Shown here one piece after another: positions 33,510-41,637 of a stretch of 64,000 bases of DNA. This DNA comes from Mediterranea sp. An20 (GTDB lineage Bacteria; Bacteroidota; Bacteroidia; Bacteroidales; Bacteroidaceae). Under the pieces are notes generated by a model. The model did not search any database. It had not been told where the DNA came from and was given only the letters and a program-made list of their open reading frames with translations. The position numbers were made by a program, and so were the translations under genes. Positions within the stretch are counted from its first letter, which is position 1. Each line of letters opens with the position of its first letter. Where the stretch lies: contig NZ_NFJV01000012.1 in assembly GCF_002160055.1 (NCBI RefSeq), forward strand, positions 1 through 64,000, read 5' to 3'.

Positions 33510-34418
33510 ATGCACTTAAATCAACCAACAAAAGCAGTGATTCTGAGGGAAAGCCGTGACTATCTGCTCATCTCCCTGGGACTTTTCAGCTACGCACTGG
33601 CGTGGGCAGTGTTCATGATTCCCTATCAGATAACTACAGGCGGTACCACCGGTATCGGCGCCATCATTTACTACGCGACGGGGTTTCCTATTCAGTACAC
33701 GTATTTCATCATCAACGCAGTGCTGATGACATTGGCCATTAAGGTGCTGGGGCCTAAGTTCAGCATCAAGACCACCTATGCCATTATTATGCTGACGCTG
33801 ATGCTGGAATTCACGCAATGGCTGGTAAAGAACCCCGACGGCACCTTTCCGCAACTGCTGGGCGAAGGGCAAGACACCATGGCCTGCCTGATCGGCTCGG
33901 TGATGTGCGGCGCAGGATTGGGTATTGCCTTCAACTGCGGAGGTAGCACAGGAGGCACGGACATCATTGCAGCCGTAGTACACAAGTACAAAGACGTAGC
34001 TCTGGGACGTATGGTCATGTTAGTAGACTGCCTGATCATCAGTTCCTGCTATTTTGTATTTCACGACTGGAGACGCGTTATCTTCGGTTTTGTCACGCTG
34101 TTTGTCATGGGCTATGTCATCGACTATATCGTCAACAGTGCCCGCCAGTCCGTGCAATTCCTTATCTTCAGCAACAAATACGAAGAGATTGCCGACCGCA
34201 TCACCCGCGAGACACACCGCGGCGTAACTGTGCTGGACGGTACCGGCTGGTATAGCCAGAACCACGTGAAAGTGCTCGTGGTGCTTGCCTACAAGCGGCA
34301 ATCCAATGAAATATTCCAACTGGTGAAGGAAATCGACCCCAACGCGTTCGTCTCACAAAGTTCTGTGATTGGCGTCTACGGCGAAGGGTTTGACCGGTTG
34401 AAGGCGAAAAAGAAGTAA
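33510..34418 (+). CDS. YitT family membrane protein (DUF2179)
   Basis: 302 residues: five or six membrane helices in the first ~200 residues (LGLFSYALAWAVFMIPYQIT.GGTTGIGAIIYYATG; FNCGGSTGGTDIIAAVVHKY) and a soluble C-terminal DUF2179 domain (YEEIADRITRETHRGVTVLDGTGWYS..VLVVLAYKRQ..EIDPNAFVSQSSVIGVYGEGF). Function of YitT proteins is unknown. A second family member is encoded at 38137-39099. The start at 33510 is 4 bp after the leuS stop. Confidence 0.9.
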   Translation: MHLNQPTKAVILRESRDYLLISLGLFSYALAWAVFMIPYQITTGGTTGIGAIIYYATGFPIQYTYFIINAVLMTLAIKVLGPKFSIKTTYAIIMLTLMLEFTQWLVKNPDGTFPQLLGEGQDTMACLIGSVMCGAGLGIAFNCGGSTGGTDIIAAVVHKYKDVALGRMVMLVDCLIISSCYFVFHDWRRVIFGFVTLFVMGYVIDYIVNSARQSVQFLIFSNKYEEIADRITRETHRGVTVLDGTGWYSQNHVKVLVVLAYKRQSNEIFQLVKEIDPNAFVSQSSVIGVYGEGFDRLKAKKK

Positions 34419-34425
34419 TTCAAGG

Positions 34426-34538
34426 CTACGGGCATTTTTCAGCTACAAGTCATGGGTGACTATTAAACATTACCCTATTATATGCACACAGCCACAGCTA
34501 AACAAAACTCATCACTTGCAGCTGAAAAAGCCCCGTAG
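34426..34538. repeat. 113-bp element with 25-bp inverted arms
   Basis: Left arm 34426-34450 (CTACGGGCATTTTTCAGCTA..) and right arm 34514-34538 (..GCTGAAAAAGCCCCGTAG) are near-perfect inverted copies (three differences). It starts 8 bp after the YitT stop and could act as a bidirectional terminator or be a small palindromic element. Confidence 0.65.
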
Positions 34539-34563
34539 CTAATAACTAAAAAAGATTCAGGAT

Positions 34564-35142
34564 ATGAAAAGGTTTGTATTTGCCACCAACAACCCACACA
34601 AGCTGGAGGAAGTAAAAGCCATCATAGGCACGAAAATAGAAATCCTCAGCCTGAAGGACATCGGCTGCCACGCCGACATTCCCGAAACAGCCGATACACT
34701 CGAAGAGAATGCCTTGCAGAAAGCAAAATTCATTTACGAAAAGTATCAGTGTGACTGTTTTGCCGACGATACCGGACTGGAAGTAGAGGCTTTGGGAGGA
34801 GCACCCGGCGTCTATTCGGCACGCTATGCCGGTGACGCACACAACTCAGAAGCCAATATGCGCAAGCTGATGCACGAGCTGGAGGGGACAGACAACCGCC
34901 GTGCCCGTTTCCGCACCGTATTTGCCCTTATACTGAACGGCAAGGAACATTTGTTTGAAGGCATTGCCAACGGACACATAGCCACCGTGCGGCGTGGAAC
35001 CGCCGGATTTGGCTACGACCCTATCTTTATTCCCGATGGATATACACTGTCATTCGCCGAAATGGGAAATGAACTGAAAAACAAAATCAGCCACCGGGCC
35101 ATCGGAGTACAGAAGCTCTGCAAATTCTTGCATACACTCTGA
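34564..35142 (+). CDS. rdgB: Non-canonical purine NTP pyrophosphatase (RdgB/HAM1)
   Basis: 192 residues, full family length. It hydrolyses dITP and XTP to the monophosphates, keeping damaged purines out of nucleic acids. Motifs present: [12 protein letters not shown] at the N-terminus, [23 protein letters not shown] in the centre, [16 protein letters not shown] and SHRAIG at the end. The MITE-like copy 2 begins 4 bp after the stop codon. Confidence 0.96.
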   Translation: MKRFVFATNNPHKLEEVKAIIGTKIEILSLKDIGCHADIPETADTLEENALQKAKFIYEKYQCDCFADDTGLEVEALGGAPGVYSARYAGDAHNSEANMRKLMHELEGTDNRRARFRTVFALILNGKEHLFEGIANGHIATVRRGTAGFGYDPIFIPDGYTLSFAEMGNELKNKISHRAIGVQKLCKFLHTL

Positions 35143-35146
35143 CAAA

Positions 35147-35340
35147 GAGGGTGTGTCAAAATAGATATTCCCTATCATTCTGTCACCCCGAGCTTAGTCG
35201 AGGGGTCTCACTATGCGTCATGTGAGATGTTTCGACTCCGCTTCGCTCCGCTCAACAGGACAGACTATACCTTCATGAAATAGTCAAAAGAGGTTTTGAG
35301 CGAAGCTAATGATAGTGATTTTGAATTTTGACACACCCTC
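35147..35340. mobile_element. 194-bp MITE-like element, copy 2
   Basis: Same length, same 16-bp terminal inverted repeats and same orientation as copy 1 at 600-793. Here the flanks AAA and TTT extend the inverted match to 19 bp. Compared with copy 1, the differences cluster near the middle (35236-35290). It lies 4 bp after the rdgB stop, in the gap between convergent rdgB and nadA, so it may act as their terminator region. Confidence 0.8.
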
Positions 35341-35437
35341 TTTTTTATAACCATCTCCCGCCTTTCCGTCCATTCATCGCCATCGGGCACGAATACCTCC
35401 TTTCAGTAAAGACGGCTGAAAACGGATTCTCAACTCA

Positions 35438-36376
35438 TTATAATCCCAGACGTGCTGAAATCTCCAGCATCCGTTCGATAGGCTTCACGGCCCGTACAGC
35501 AACAGCAGGGTCAACAGTAATTTCCGGCGTTTCGTCGCGCAGGCAATCGCGCAGTTTTTCCAATGTATTAAGCCGCATATAGCTGCATTCATTGCAGGCA
35601 CAGGTGCTATCGGCAGGCGGTGCAGGAATAAAGACAGTATTCGGACACTGTTTGCGCATCTCATGCAGAATGCCCGACTCAGTGGCTACGATATAAGACT
35701 GCTCCGGATGTTTCACGGCATATTTCAGCAAAGCTGCCGTAGACCCTACCACATCTGCCAACTTCAACACGGCACTTTTACATTCGGGATGCGCAAGGAT
35801 AAGAGCATCGGGATGCTCACGCTTTATTTCAACTATCTTTTCCACCGAGAATTGTTCGTGCACGTGGCAAGCTCCATTCCATAACAGCATATTCCGCCCC
35901 GTCACAGCATTGATATAACTTCCTAAGTTACGGTCTGGTCCGAAGATGATTTTCTCGTCCTGAGGGAAGCTTTCCACGATTTGGCGTGCATTGGTAGATG
36001 TCACCACTACATCGGTCAGTGCCTTGACGGCTGCCGTGGTGTTGACATAAGATATAACTGTGTATCCCGGATGTGCCTTGACAAACCGTTCGAACTCATC
36101 GGCCGGACAACTGTCAGCCAAAGAGCAGCCGGCGGCCAGGTCGGGCACCAATACTTTTTTGTCCGGACAAAGCACTTTGGCAGTTTCACCCATGAAATGG
36201 ACTCCACACATTACAATAATATCAGCTTCGGTTTTGGCAGCCCATTGTGCCAAAGCCAGACTATCGCCCACAAAGTCGGCTACGTCCTGAATATCGCCCC
36301 GCTGGTAGTAATGACCCAGCACTACGGCGTTTTTCTCTTTTTTCAGTTTCTCGATTTCTTCCCTGAGATTATCCAT
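35438..36376 (-). CDS. nadA: Quinolinate synthase A
   Basis: 312 residues. It condenses iminoaspartate (from NadB) with dihydroxyacetone phosphate to quinolinate. The 4Fe-4S ligands of the family correspond to Cys-84 (AAGCSLADSC), Cys-170 (LLWNGACHVHEQF) and one of Cys-259/261/264 (STCACNECSYM). Other signatures: VVLGHYYQRGDIQDVADFVGDSL, MCGVHFMGETAKVL and HPEC. nadB is 22 kb away. The upstream side opens onto the candidate origin region. Confidence 0.97.
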   Translation of the reverse strand: MDNLREEIEKLKKEKNAVVLGHYYQRGDIQDVADFVGDSLALAQWAAKTEADIIVMCGVHFMGETAKVLCPDKKVLVPDLAAGCSLADSCPADEFERFVKAHPGYTVISYVNTTAAVKALTDVVVTSTNARQIVESFPQDEKIIFGPDRNLGSYINAVTGRNMLLWNGACHVHEQFSVEKIVEIKREHPDALILAHPECKSAVLKLADVVGSTAALLKYAVKHPEQSYIVATESGILHEMRKQCPNTVFIPAPPADSTCACNECSYMRLNTLEKLRDCLRDETPEITVDPAVAVRAVKPIERMLEISARLGL

Positions 36377-37160
36377 AACCTATTATATTTATATCTTTTC
36401 TTATTTAAAATTGAAAAAATACATGTTGATGATGATAGGCGGTTAATTGTGTAGAAAACTATTTGGCCTTTTTCTTGCACAAGAAGTTATTGTATCAAGG
36501 CTTCAGGTTATCCGAAGTTTATTAACACTTTTCTTTTTCCTTAATACCTTGTTGAATAAATAGATAGCATGTGCTATCCCTATTAAATTAACTACCTGTC
36601 AGTAACGTGCAAAGTTAATAACTTTCGGGATATAAACAGTGTTTATTGGGGTGAAAAATAGGTTGAATACTTGGGTGAAATTCAGGGTTAACTTATTTGG
36701 AATGTTCATTCGGGACTTTGTATAGCGGTAGTTATGAAGAATGCAAGGAAAAACTTTCAGATTCTTTCCCACGGCTATTGACACGTTTTCCACAGTTATT
36801 AACCGTGATGTGAACAGAAAGGGGTATCTTTGTAGCCTGTTTGTGGAGCAGAAGTCTGCTAACTATGATAACTGCCGGTGTAATGCAACTGATGGAGAAA
36901 GCATGTTGAAAAGCAGATGGCTTATTATGAGCGATTTAACTGTGTTATTAACAGGTTTATTACCTATGGTTGTATTTATAAACGCATCGCTATCTGCACA
37001 GCTTGTGTGATAGCATTTTCTGTTTGAGGAATCTTTGTGTGCAGAATACTACTGTATCAGAAATGCCGTGCATCTTCCAGAGTTGACAGACTGCATATCC
37101 TTGGCTGCCTATCCGGCAGGCTTGACGTTATAAACAACTTATTAACTATTTATTAACCGT
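36377..37160. other. 784-bp AT-rich spacer, left part of the candidate replication origin region
   Basis: No gene seen. It has one-mismatch DnaA-box-like sites at 36448-36456 (minus), 36786-36794 (TTTTCCACA) and 37038-37046 (minus), the 16-bp palindrome GATAGCATGTGCTATC near 36563, and repeated TTATTAAC words (near 36519, 36797, 36945, 37139, 37149). A TATCTTTG box at 36825-36832 could start a long leader of the SpoU-type gene. Confidence 0.4.
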
Positions 37161-37691
37161 ATGCGAAAACTTAATATTACTGAGCTTCACCGTCTTAGCG
37201 CAGAAGAATTTAAAACGGTTGAAAAACTGCCTCTGGTAGTCGTATTGGATAACGTTCGTTCACTGCATAACATAGGTTCGGTGTTTCGCACGTCAGATGC
37301 TTTCCGTGTAGAGTGTATTTATCTGTGTGGTATCACTGCCACTCCCCCACATCCTGAAATGCACAAGACAGCCTTGGGAGCGGAATTCACCGTAGATTGG
37401 AAGTATGTTAATAACACGGTCGAAGCTGTTGATAACCTCCGTTCCGAAGGATATACCGTTTATTCGGTAGAACAGGTAGAAGGTAGTACTTTGTTGCAAG
37501 ACTTGCAGTTGGAAGCAGGCAAGAAGTATGCTGTGGTGTTGGGGAACGAAGTAAAAGGTGTGCAGCAGGAAGTAGTGGATCACAGTGACGGCTGCATTGA
37601 GATTCCCCAGTTCGGCACGAAGCATTCGTTGAACGTATCTGTCACGGCGGGTATTGTCATTTGGGATTTATTTGGTAAACTGCATCGTTGA
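37161..37691 (+). CDS. SpoU/TrmH family RNA 2'-O-methyltransferase
   Basis: 176 residues, the size of the short SPOUT methyltransferases. The three family motifs are complete: LDNVRSLHNIGSVFRTSDAF (motif 1), AVVLGNEVKGV (motif 2) and IPQFGTKHSLNVSVTAGI (motif 3, trefoil knot). It transfers a methyl group from S-adenosylmethionine to a ribose 2'-OH of tRNA or rRNA; the exact target cannot be read from sequence. It stands alone inside the AT-rich candidate origin region and is followed by a strong terminator. Confidence 0.92.
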   Translation: MRKLNITELHRLSAEEFKTVEKLPLVVVLDNVRSLHNIGSVFRTSDAFRVECIYLCGITATPPHPEMHKTALGAEFTVDWKYVNNTVEAVDNLRSEGYTVYSVEQVEGSTLLQDLQLEAGKKYAVVLGNEVKGVQQEVVDHSDGCIEIPQFGTKHSLNVSVTAGIVIWDLFGKLHR

Positions 37692-37762
37692 ATAGAGTTA
37701 TTAACATACTGTTAGTTTGTTGTAAATCTTATTATTAATCACTATTACCAACACTTTATTAA

Positions 37763-37807
37763 CCTCGTTTTCCTGTTTGTCCGCTGAGGCAGGAAGGCGA
37801 GGTTTTT
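37763..37807 (+). terminator. Rho-independent terminator after the SpoU-type gene
   Basis: CCTCGTTTTCCTG (37763-37775) pairs with CAGGAAGGCGAGG (37790-37802), 13 bp with two G-U pairs, followed by TTTTT. Confidence 0.85.
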
Positions 37808-38136
37808 ATATAAGTTTCATAGACAGGTAAAGTTATTATCAAACGGTTGATAAACTATTATCCACAAGAGTGAATAACTTCTTTCAGAAAGCACTTATAA
37901 ACAGTCTGTTCATATTTTATTAACTATATAAATGCTTATATAATAAGAGATTAACAGATAATGTATGAAGTTTATCAGTCAGATATTAACAATAATAGCT
38001 TATTGATAATAGTTGTGAATAACAGAGTGAATATGTATGGATGCCCGTAGCAAATAAAGTTTTCTGTTCTTCTTCCTTATTTTTGGTATGTATGTGAGTA
38101 TTTTTGTGTATATTTGCCGCATAAATATAATGCGTT
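37808..38136. other. AT-rich spacer with DnaA boxes, core of the candidate oriC
   Basis: Perfect DnaA boxes at 37859-37867 (TTATCCACA, plus) and 38015-38023 (TGTGAATAA, i.e. TTATTCACA on minus); a one-mismatch box at 37870-37878 faces the first one with a 2-bp gap. The surrounding sequence is very AT-rich (TTATTAAC, TATATAATAAG). No open frame here is believable. Together with the strand asymmetry change it is the best oriC candidate in the window. Confidence 0.5.
38082..38116 (+). promoter_or_regulatory. Promoter of the second YitT gene
   Basis: TATATTTG at 38109-38116 ends 20 bp before ATG 38137; a TTTG at 38082-38085 is 23 bp upstream, slightly far. Confidence 0.5.
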
Positions 38137-39099
38137 ATGGGTAAACTTATTTTCTCTTGGATAAATATTTTTGTAGGATGTACGATTATGGCCGCAGGCT
38201 TCGTGTTTTTTATCAATCCCTACAACATTGTGCCGGGTGGTGTATATGGTGCCAGTATTGTGTTGCACAATCTGTTTCCTTCCATCCAGGTAGGTACTTT
38301 CGGTTATATGTTCGACATTCCGCTGATGATACTTTCCGTGCTTTTGCTGGGGTCTAAACTGGGGGGCCGTACCATTGCCGCTGCATTAAGTACACCGTTC
38401 ATCATGAATGCCATTTCGTATTTGTCTTATCCTACAGAAGAAGCGCTTCATGCCCTTGATCCTACGCAGTTGCTGGGAGGCACGATGGACATGACGGACC
38501 ACTTGATGCTGACCACACTTATCGGAGCAGCGGTCATCGGCATTGGTCAGGGCATTGTAGTGCGTCAGCAGGCCACTACAGGCGGCAGCGATATTGTGGC
38601 GATGATTTTGCAGAAATACGCACACATCAAGTTTTCCAATGCCATTCTGCTGGTAGATGGGGTAGTGGTATGTTTCGGTTTGGTTGTGATAGGCTTTGGC
38701 GTGGGTGGCACGGAAGATGTTTCGCAACCTTCGTGGCATTTGTCTTTCTACTCTCTTATTGCCATTTTCGTTACTTCACGTGTATTGGCCCGCGTTATCA
38801 ACGGCGAGAAAAATGATAAACTCATATTTGTCATCAGCAGCAAGAGCCTCGTCGATTTGCACAATTACATCATCGAAGATTTGGATCGCACGGCTACCTG
38901 CATCAAGAGCAGCGGTCTTTATACGAAGGAAGACAAAGAAATGCTCTTTCTTGTGGTAAGTTATAAAGAGGTGGCCGGATTGAAAACCAAGATTAAAGAA
39001 GCCGATCCCAATGCGTTTGTGGTAGTGACCGATGCGTACGACACCTTTGGTGAGGGGTGGAAACAGTTGCCTTCGAAGAACGAATTGCAGCCGGAGTGA
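38137..39099 (+). CDS. YitT family membrane protein (DUF2179), second paralogue
   Basis: 320 residues, same plan as 33510-34418: helices with AAGFVFFINPYNIVPGGVYGASIVLHNLF and VRQQATTGGSDIVAMILQKY, then the DUF2179 domain (DLHNYIIEDLDRTATCIKSSGLYTKEDKEMLFLVVSYKEV..IKEADPNAFVVVTDAYDTFGEGW). The two paralogues flank the candidate origin. Function unknown; the conserved GG.S/T pocket suggests transport of a small molecule. Confidence 0.9.
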   Translation: MGKLIFSWINIFVGCTIMAAGFVFFINPYNIVPGGVYGASIVLHNLFPSIQVGTFGYMFDIPLMILSVLLLGSKLGGRTIAAALSTPFIMNAISYLSYPTEEALHALDPTQLLGGTMDMTDHLMLTTLIGAAVIGIGQGIVVRQQATTGGSDIVAMILQKYAHIKFSNAILLVDGVVVCFGLVVIGFGVGGTEDVSQPSWHLSFYSLIAIFVTSRVLARVINGEKNDKLIFVISSKSLVDLHNYIIEDLDRTATCIKSSGLYTKEDKEMLFLVVSYKEVAGLKTKIKEADPNAFVVVTDAYDTFGEGWKQLPSKNELQPE

Positions 39100-39208
39100 A
39101 TACCTGTTTCTATCGGATAAGTAACTATGCGAAACGATTTGTGAATCAGTGAATTGAGATTGAAGAGCGCAGAGATGTCCGGAGAAGATATTTCTGCGTT
39201 CGGGTGGA

Positions 39209-39260
39209 AAGGTATATCGAGTCTGCTTCTTATCTGTATCAGCCTGCTTTCTTATACCTT
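39209..39260. repeat. Inverted repeat in the gap between convergent genes
   Basis: AAGGTATA (39209-39216) and TATACCTT (39253-39260) enclose CTGCTT words like those of the 22-bp repeat family. Possible bidirectional terminator. Confidence 0.4.
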
Positions 39261-39324
39261 AGAAATAGACCTTTTATAAATAAGAGTGAGCGCTACAAAA
39301 GCGGCGGTTTGTTAGTCGGACATT

Positions 39325-39939
39325 TCACAGCTGTCCGTTTTCTACCATGCGCACTATTCTTTCGGTCAGTGCATCTTCGCCTTCCGGGTCGTATTCTTTC
39401 TTCAGGCTGGCACCGAACAGAGCGGCGAAAGCCTGGTAGAATCCTGCGCGGAAGGGGCCGAGAAAAGCTTTCACTAATTCGTAGCCGGTAGATTGTGTCT
39501 GTCGGTCTACCAGTTTTATCAGCAGTTTACCTTGCGCAAAGGTAAGTTTCTTCATCCGTGGTGTATATTGTTCCTTGATGCTTTTTTCCACGGCTTTCAT
39601 GTGGCGTTGGCGTGCCTTGTCATCGGGCAGGGTCATCAGGTATTCGTAGGTCTCTATGATGGCATGCTGCACTTCATTGGCCAGTGGCAATACCTTCTTT
39701 ACGTCGCGCACTAATTTGCTGTAACGTTTCTCCTGGCGTTTGTTCTTGAACTGCATCGGCCGGTAGATGTAGACTGCCGGCAACGCGATGTAGGGAATGG
39801 TGTCACCTTTGTAGACCATCGTGCGGACACGGTAGGCGGTAGCAGGTTCCGTTGTTTCTTCTTCCGTATGTTGGGCCAGGCAGGTAGTGGCCAGGAAGAA
39901 GAAGACCAGAGACAGTATGGTTTTCCGTGACAGATACAT
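39325..39939 (-). CDS. DUF4294 family exported protein
   Basis: 204 residues from ATG 39939, with signal peptide (KTILSLVFFFLATTCLAQ). The DUF4294 body shows VYKGDTIPYIALPAVYIY, KNKRQEKRYSKLVRDVKKVLPLA, LTFAQGKLLIKLVDRQTQSTGYELVK and FYQAFAALFGASLKKEYDP. The family is confined to Bacteroidetes and its role is unknown. A TACATTTG box (39947-39954) lies only 8-15 bp before the ATG, which would give an almost leaderless transcript; the alternative start 51 bp upstream would then be untranscribed. Confidence 0.85.
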   Translation of the reverse strand: MYLSRKTILSLVFFFLATTCLAQHTEEETTEPATAYRVRTMVYKGDTIPYIALPAVYIYRPMQFKNKRQEKRYSKLVRDVKKVLPLANEVQHAIIETYEYLMTLPDDKARQRHMKAVEKSIKEQYTPRMKKLTFAQGKLLIKLVDRQTQSTGYELVKAFLGPFRAGFYQAFAALFGASLKKEYDPEGEDALTERIVRMVENGQL

Positions 39940-40061
39940 AATGGGACAAATGTACGCTATTCTGCCGAATTTCTCTGCCGGGTTTGCCATTTTAACTTAT
40001 TTCTGCGTAAAGTCCGGCGTATTTTGTCGTCTGTCCGAACTTGTTTTTCCCAAAAAAACTC

Positions 40062-40069
40062 TACCTTTG
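40062..40069 (+). promoter_or_regulatory. -7 element (TACCTTTG) of the GH29 lipoprotein gene
   Basis: The box ends 32 bp before the GTG at 40102, so the transcript begins downstream of the longer reading frame that starts at 40024. It supports the GTG start. Confidence 0.6.
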
Positions 40070-40101
40070 TCTTACATTTATTAAACATAAACAGCAATAC
40101 C

Positions 40102-41598
40102 GTGAATAAGAAACTTTTTTCTGCTTTATTTGTAGCAGCTCTTTGCTTCTCTTGTACTCAGAAGGAAACTGCCGTAGCTCCTCCCGAACCCGTGTATCCC
40201 ATTCCACAACCCAAACAGGTGGCTTGGCAACAGATGGAAACGTATGCTTTTATCCATTTCGGTCTGAACACATTCAACGACAAAGAGTGGGGGTATGGCG
40301 ATTCGGACCCCCGCACGTTCAATCCTGTCAAGCTCAATTGCGAACAATGGGCACAGACCCTGAAGAAGGCAGGCATGAAGGGAGTTATCCTTTCTGCCAA
40401 ACACCATGACGGCTTTTGCCTGTGGCCGTTTGAAGGAACGGAATACAGTGTGAAGAATTCTCCCTGGCGTGACGGCAAGGGTGACTTAGTGAAAGAATTG
40501 TCTGATGCCTGCCGGAAGTATGGCCTGAAAATGGGAATTTACCTTTCGCCTTGGGACCGTAACCGGGCCGATTACGGCACGCCTTCCTACGTGGAGTATT
40601 ATCATGCACAGTGGATGGATTTAATGACACATTACGGACCATTGTTTGAAGTCTGGTTTGATGGTGCCAACGGTGGCGACGGCTGGTATGGTGGTGCCAA
40701 AGAGAAACGTACCATCGACCGCAAAACATATTATGACCTGCCGGGCATTTTTGCAGCTTTAGACAGCCTCCAGCCGCAGGCCGTTATTTTTTCTGATGGC
40801 GGACCAGGTTGCCGTTGGACGGGCAATGAACGGGGTATAGCCAGTGAGACCAACTGGTCGTTTCTGCGCAAGGGAGTGGTATATCCGGGTTATCCGAATG
40901 CCGACGAACTGCATACCGGACATGCTGACGGCGACATGTGGGTGGCATCCGAATGCGATGTGTCCATCCGTCCGGGCTGGTTCTATCATCCGGAAGAAGA
41001 CAACCAGGTGAAGAGTGTGGAGCAGTTGGTAGACATTTATTATAAGAGTGTGGGACGCAATGCTACCTTGTTACTGAATTTCCCTGTCGACAGAGACGGA
41101 TTGATACATCCCACAGATTCGGCTTGTGCTGTCCGTTTCCATCAGGAAATAGAGCGTCAGTTGTCTAAAGACCTGCTGGCGGGAATCGTTCCTGCCGTGT
41201 CTGATGAACGAGGTAAACCTTATACGGCCGAAGCACTTACCGATGGGAAATATGATACCTATTGGGCAACGACAGACAGTGTGAGCAGTGCTGTGGTGGA
41301 ATTCAAGCTACCGGCTGTCACTTCGGCCGATTGTCTGATGCTGCAGGAATATATTCCGTTGGGGCAACGGGTACAGTCATTTTCCGTAGAATGCCTGGTG
41401 GATGGAAAGTGGCAGCCTGTAGATACAGGAGGCGAGGTCACCACCACTATTGGCTACAAACGCCTGATTCGGTTCAAACGCCTGTTAATATCCGGTCTCC
41501 GTATCCGTCTGGAGAAAGCCAGAGGACCGCTTTGTCTGAATAATATGGCACTTTACGACACACAAGCAGTGGTGGCAATACAGGATTGCGGCGATTGA
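40102..41598 (+). CDS. GH29 alpha-L-fucosidase lipoprotein with F5/8-type C-terminal domain
   Basis: 498 residues starting at GTG 40102; the first residues give a lipoprotein signal (KKLFSALFVAALCFSC). GH29 features: YAFIHFGLNTFNDKEWGYG, FNPVKLNCEQW, SAKHHDGFCLWPF, nucleophile in FEVWFDGANGGDGWYGG, and NATLLLNFPVDRDGL. The sequence type is that of the alpha-1,3/1,4-fucosidase branch (GH29-B), which acts on Lewis-type structures. Residues about 385-490 form a discoidin/F5-8-like domain (AEALTDGKYDTYWATTDS). Third GH29 gene of the window and distant from the others. Confidence 0.9.
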   Translation: MNKKLFSALFVAALCFSCTQKETAVAPPEPVYPIPQPKQVAWQQMETYAFIHFGLNTFNDKEWGYGDSDPRTFNPVKLNCEQWAQTLKKAGMKGVILSAKHHDGFCLWPFEGTEYSVKNSPWRDGKGDLVKELSDACRKYGLKMGIYLSPWDRNRADYGTPSYVEYYHAQWMDLMTHYGPLFEVWFDGANGGDGWYGGAKEKRTIDRKTYYDLPGIFAALDSLQPQAVIFSDGGPGCRWTGNERGIASETNWSFLRKGVVYPGYPNADELHTGHADGDMWVASECDVSIRPGWFYHPEEDNQVKSVEQLVDIYYKSVGRNATLLLNFPVDRDGLIHPTDSACAVRFHQEIERQLSKDLLAGIVPAVSDERGKPYTAEALTDGKYDTYWATTDSVSSAVVEFKLPAVTSADCLMLQEYIPLGQRVQSFSVECLVDGKWQPVDTGGEVTTTIGYKRLIRFKRLLISGLRIRLEKARGPLCLNNMALYDTQAVVAIQDCGD

Positions 41599-41637
41599 GA
41601 AAAGAATAATCTGTTTGTTAACGATAATGATTGACGG

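Noticed and set aside
37986..38268. Minus-strand frames in the AT-rich spacer
   Set aside because: AT-driven chance frames overlapping DnaA boxes and the YitT promoter.
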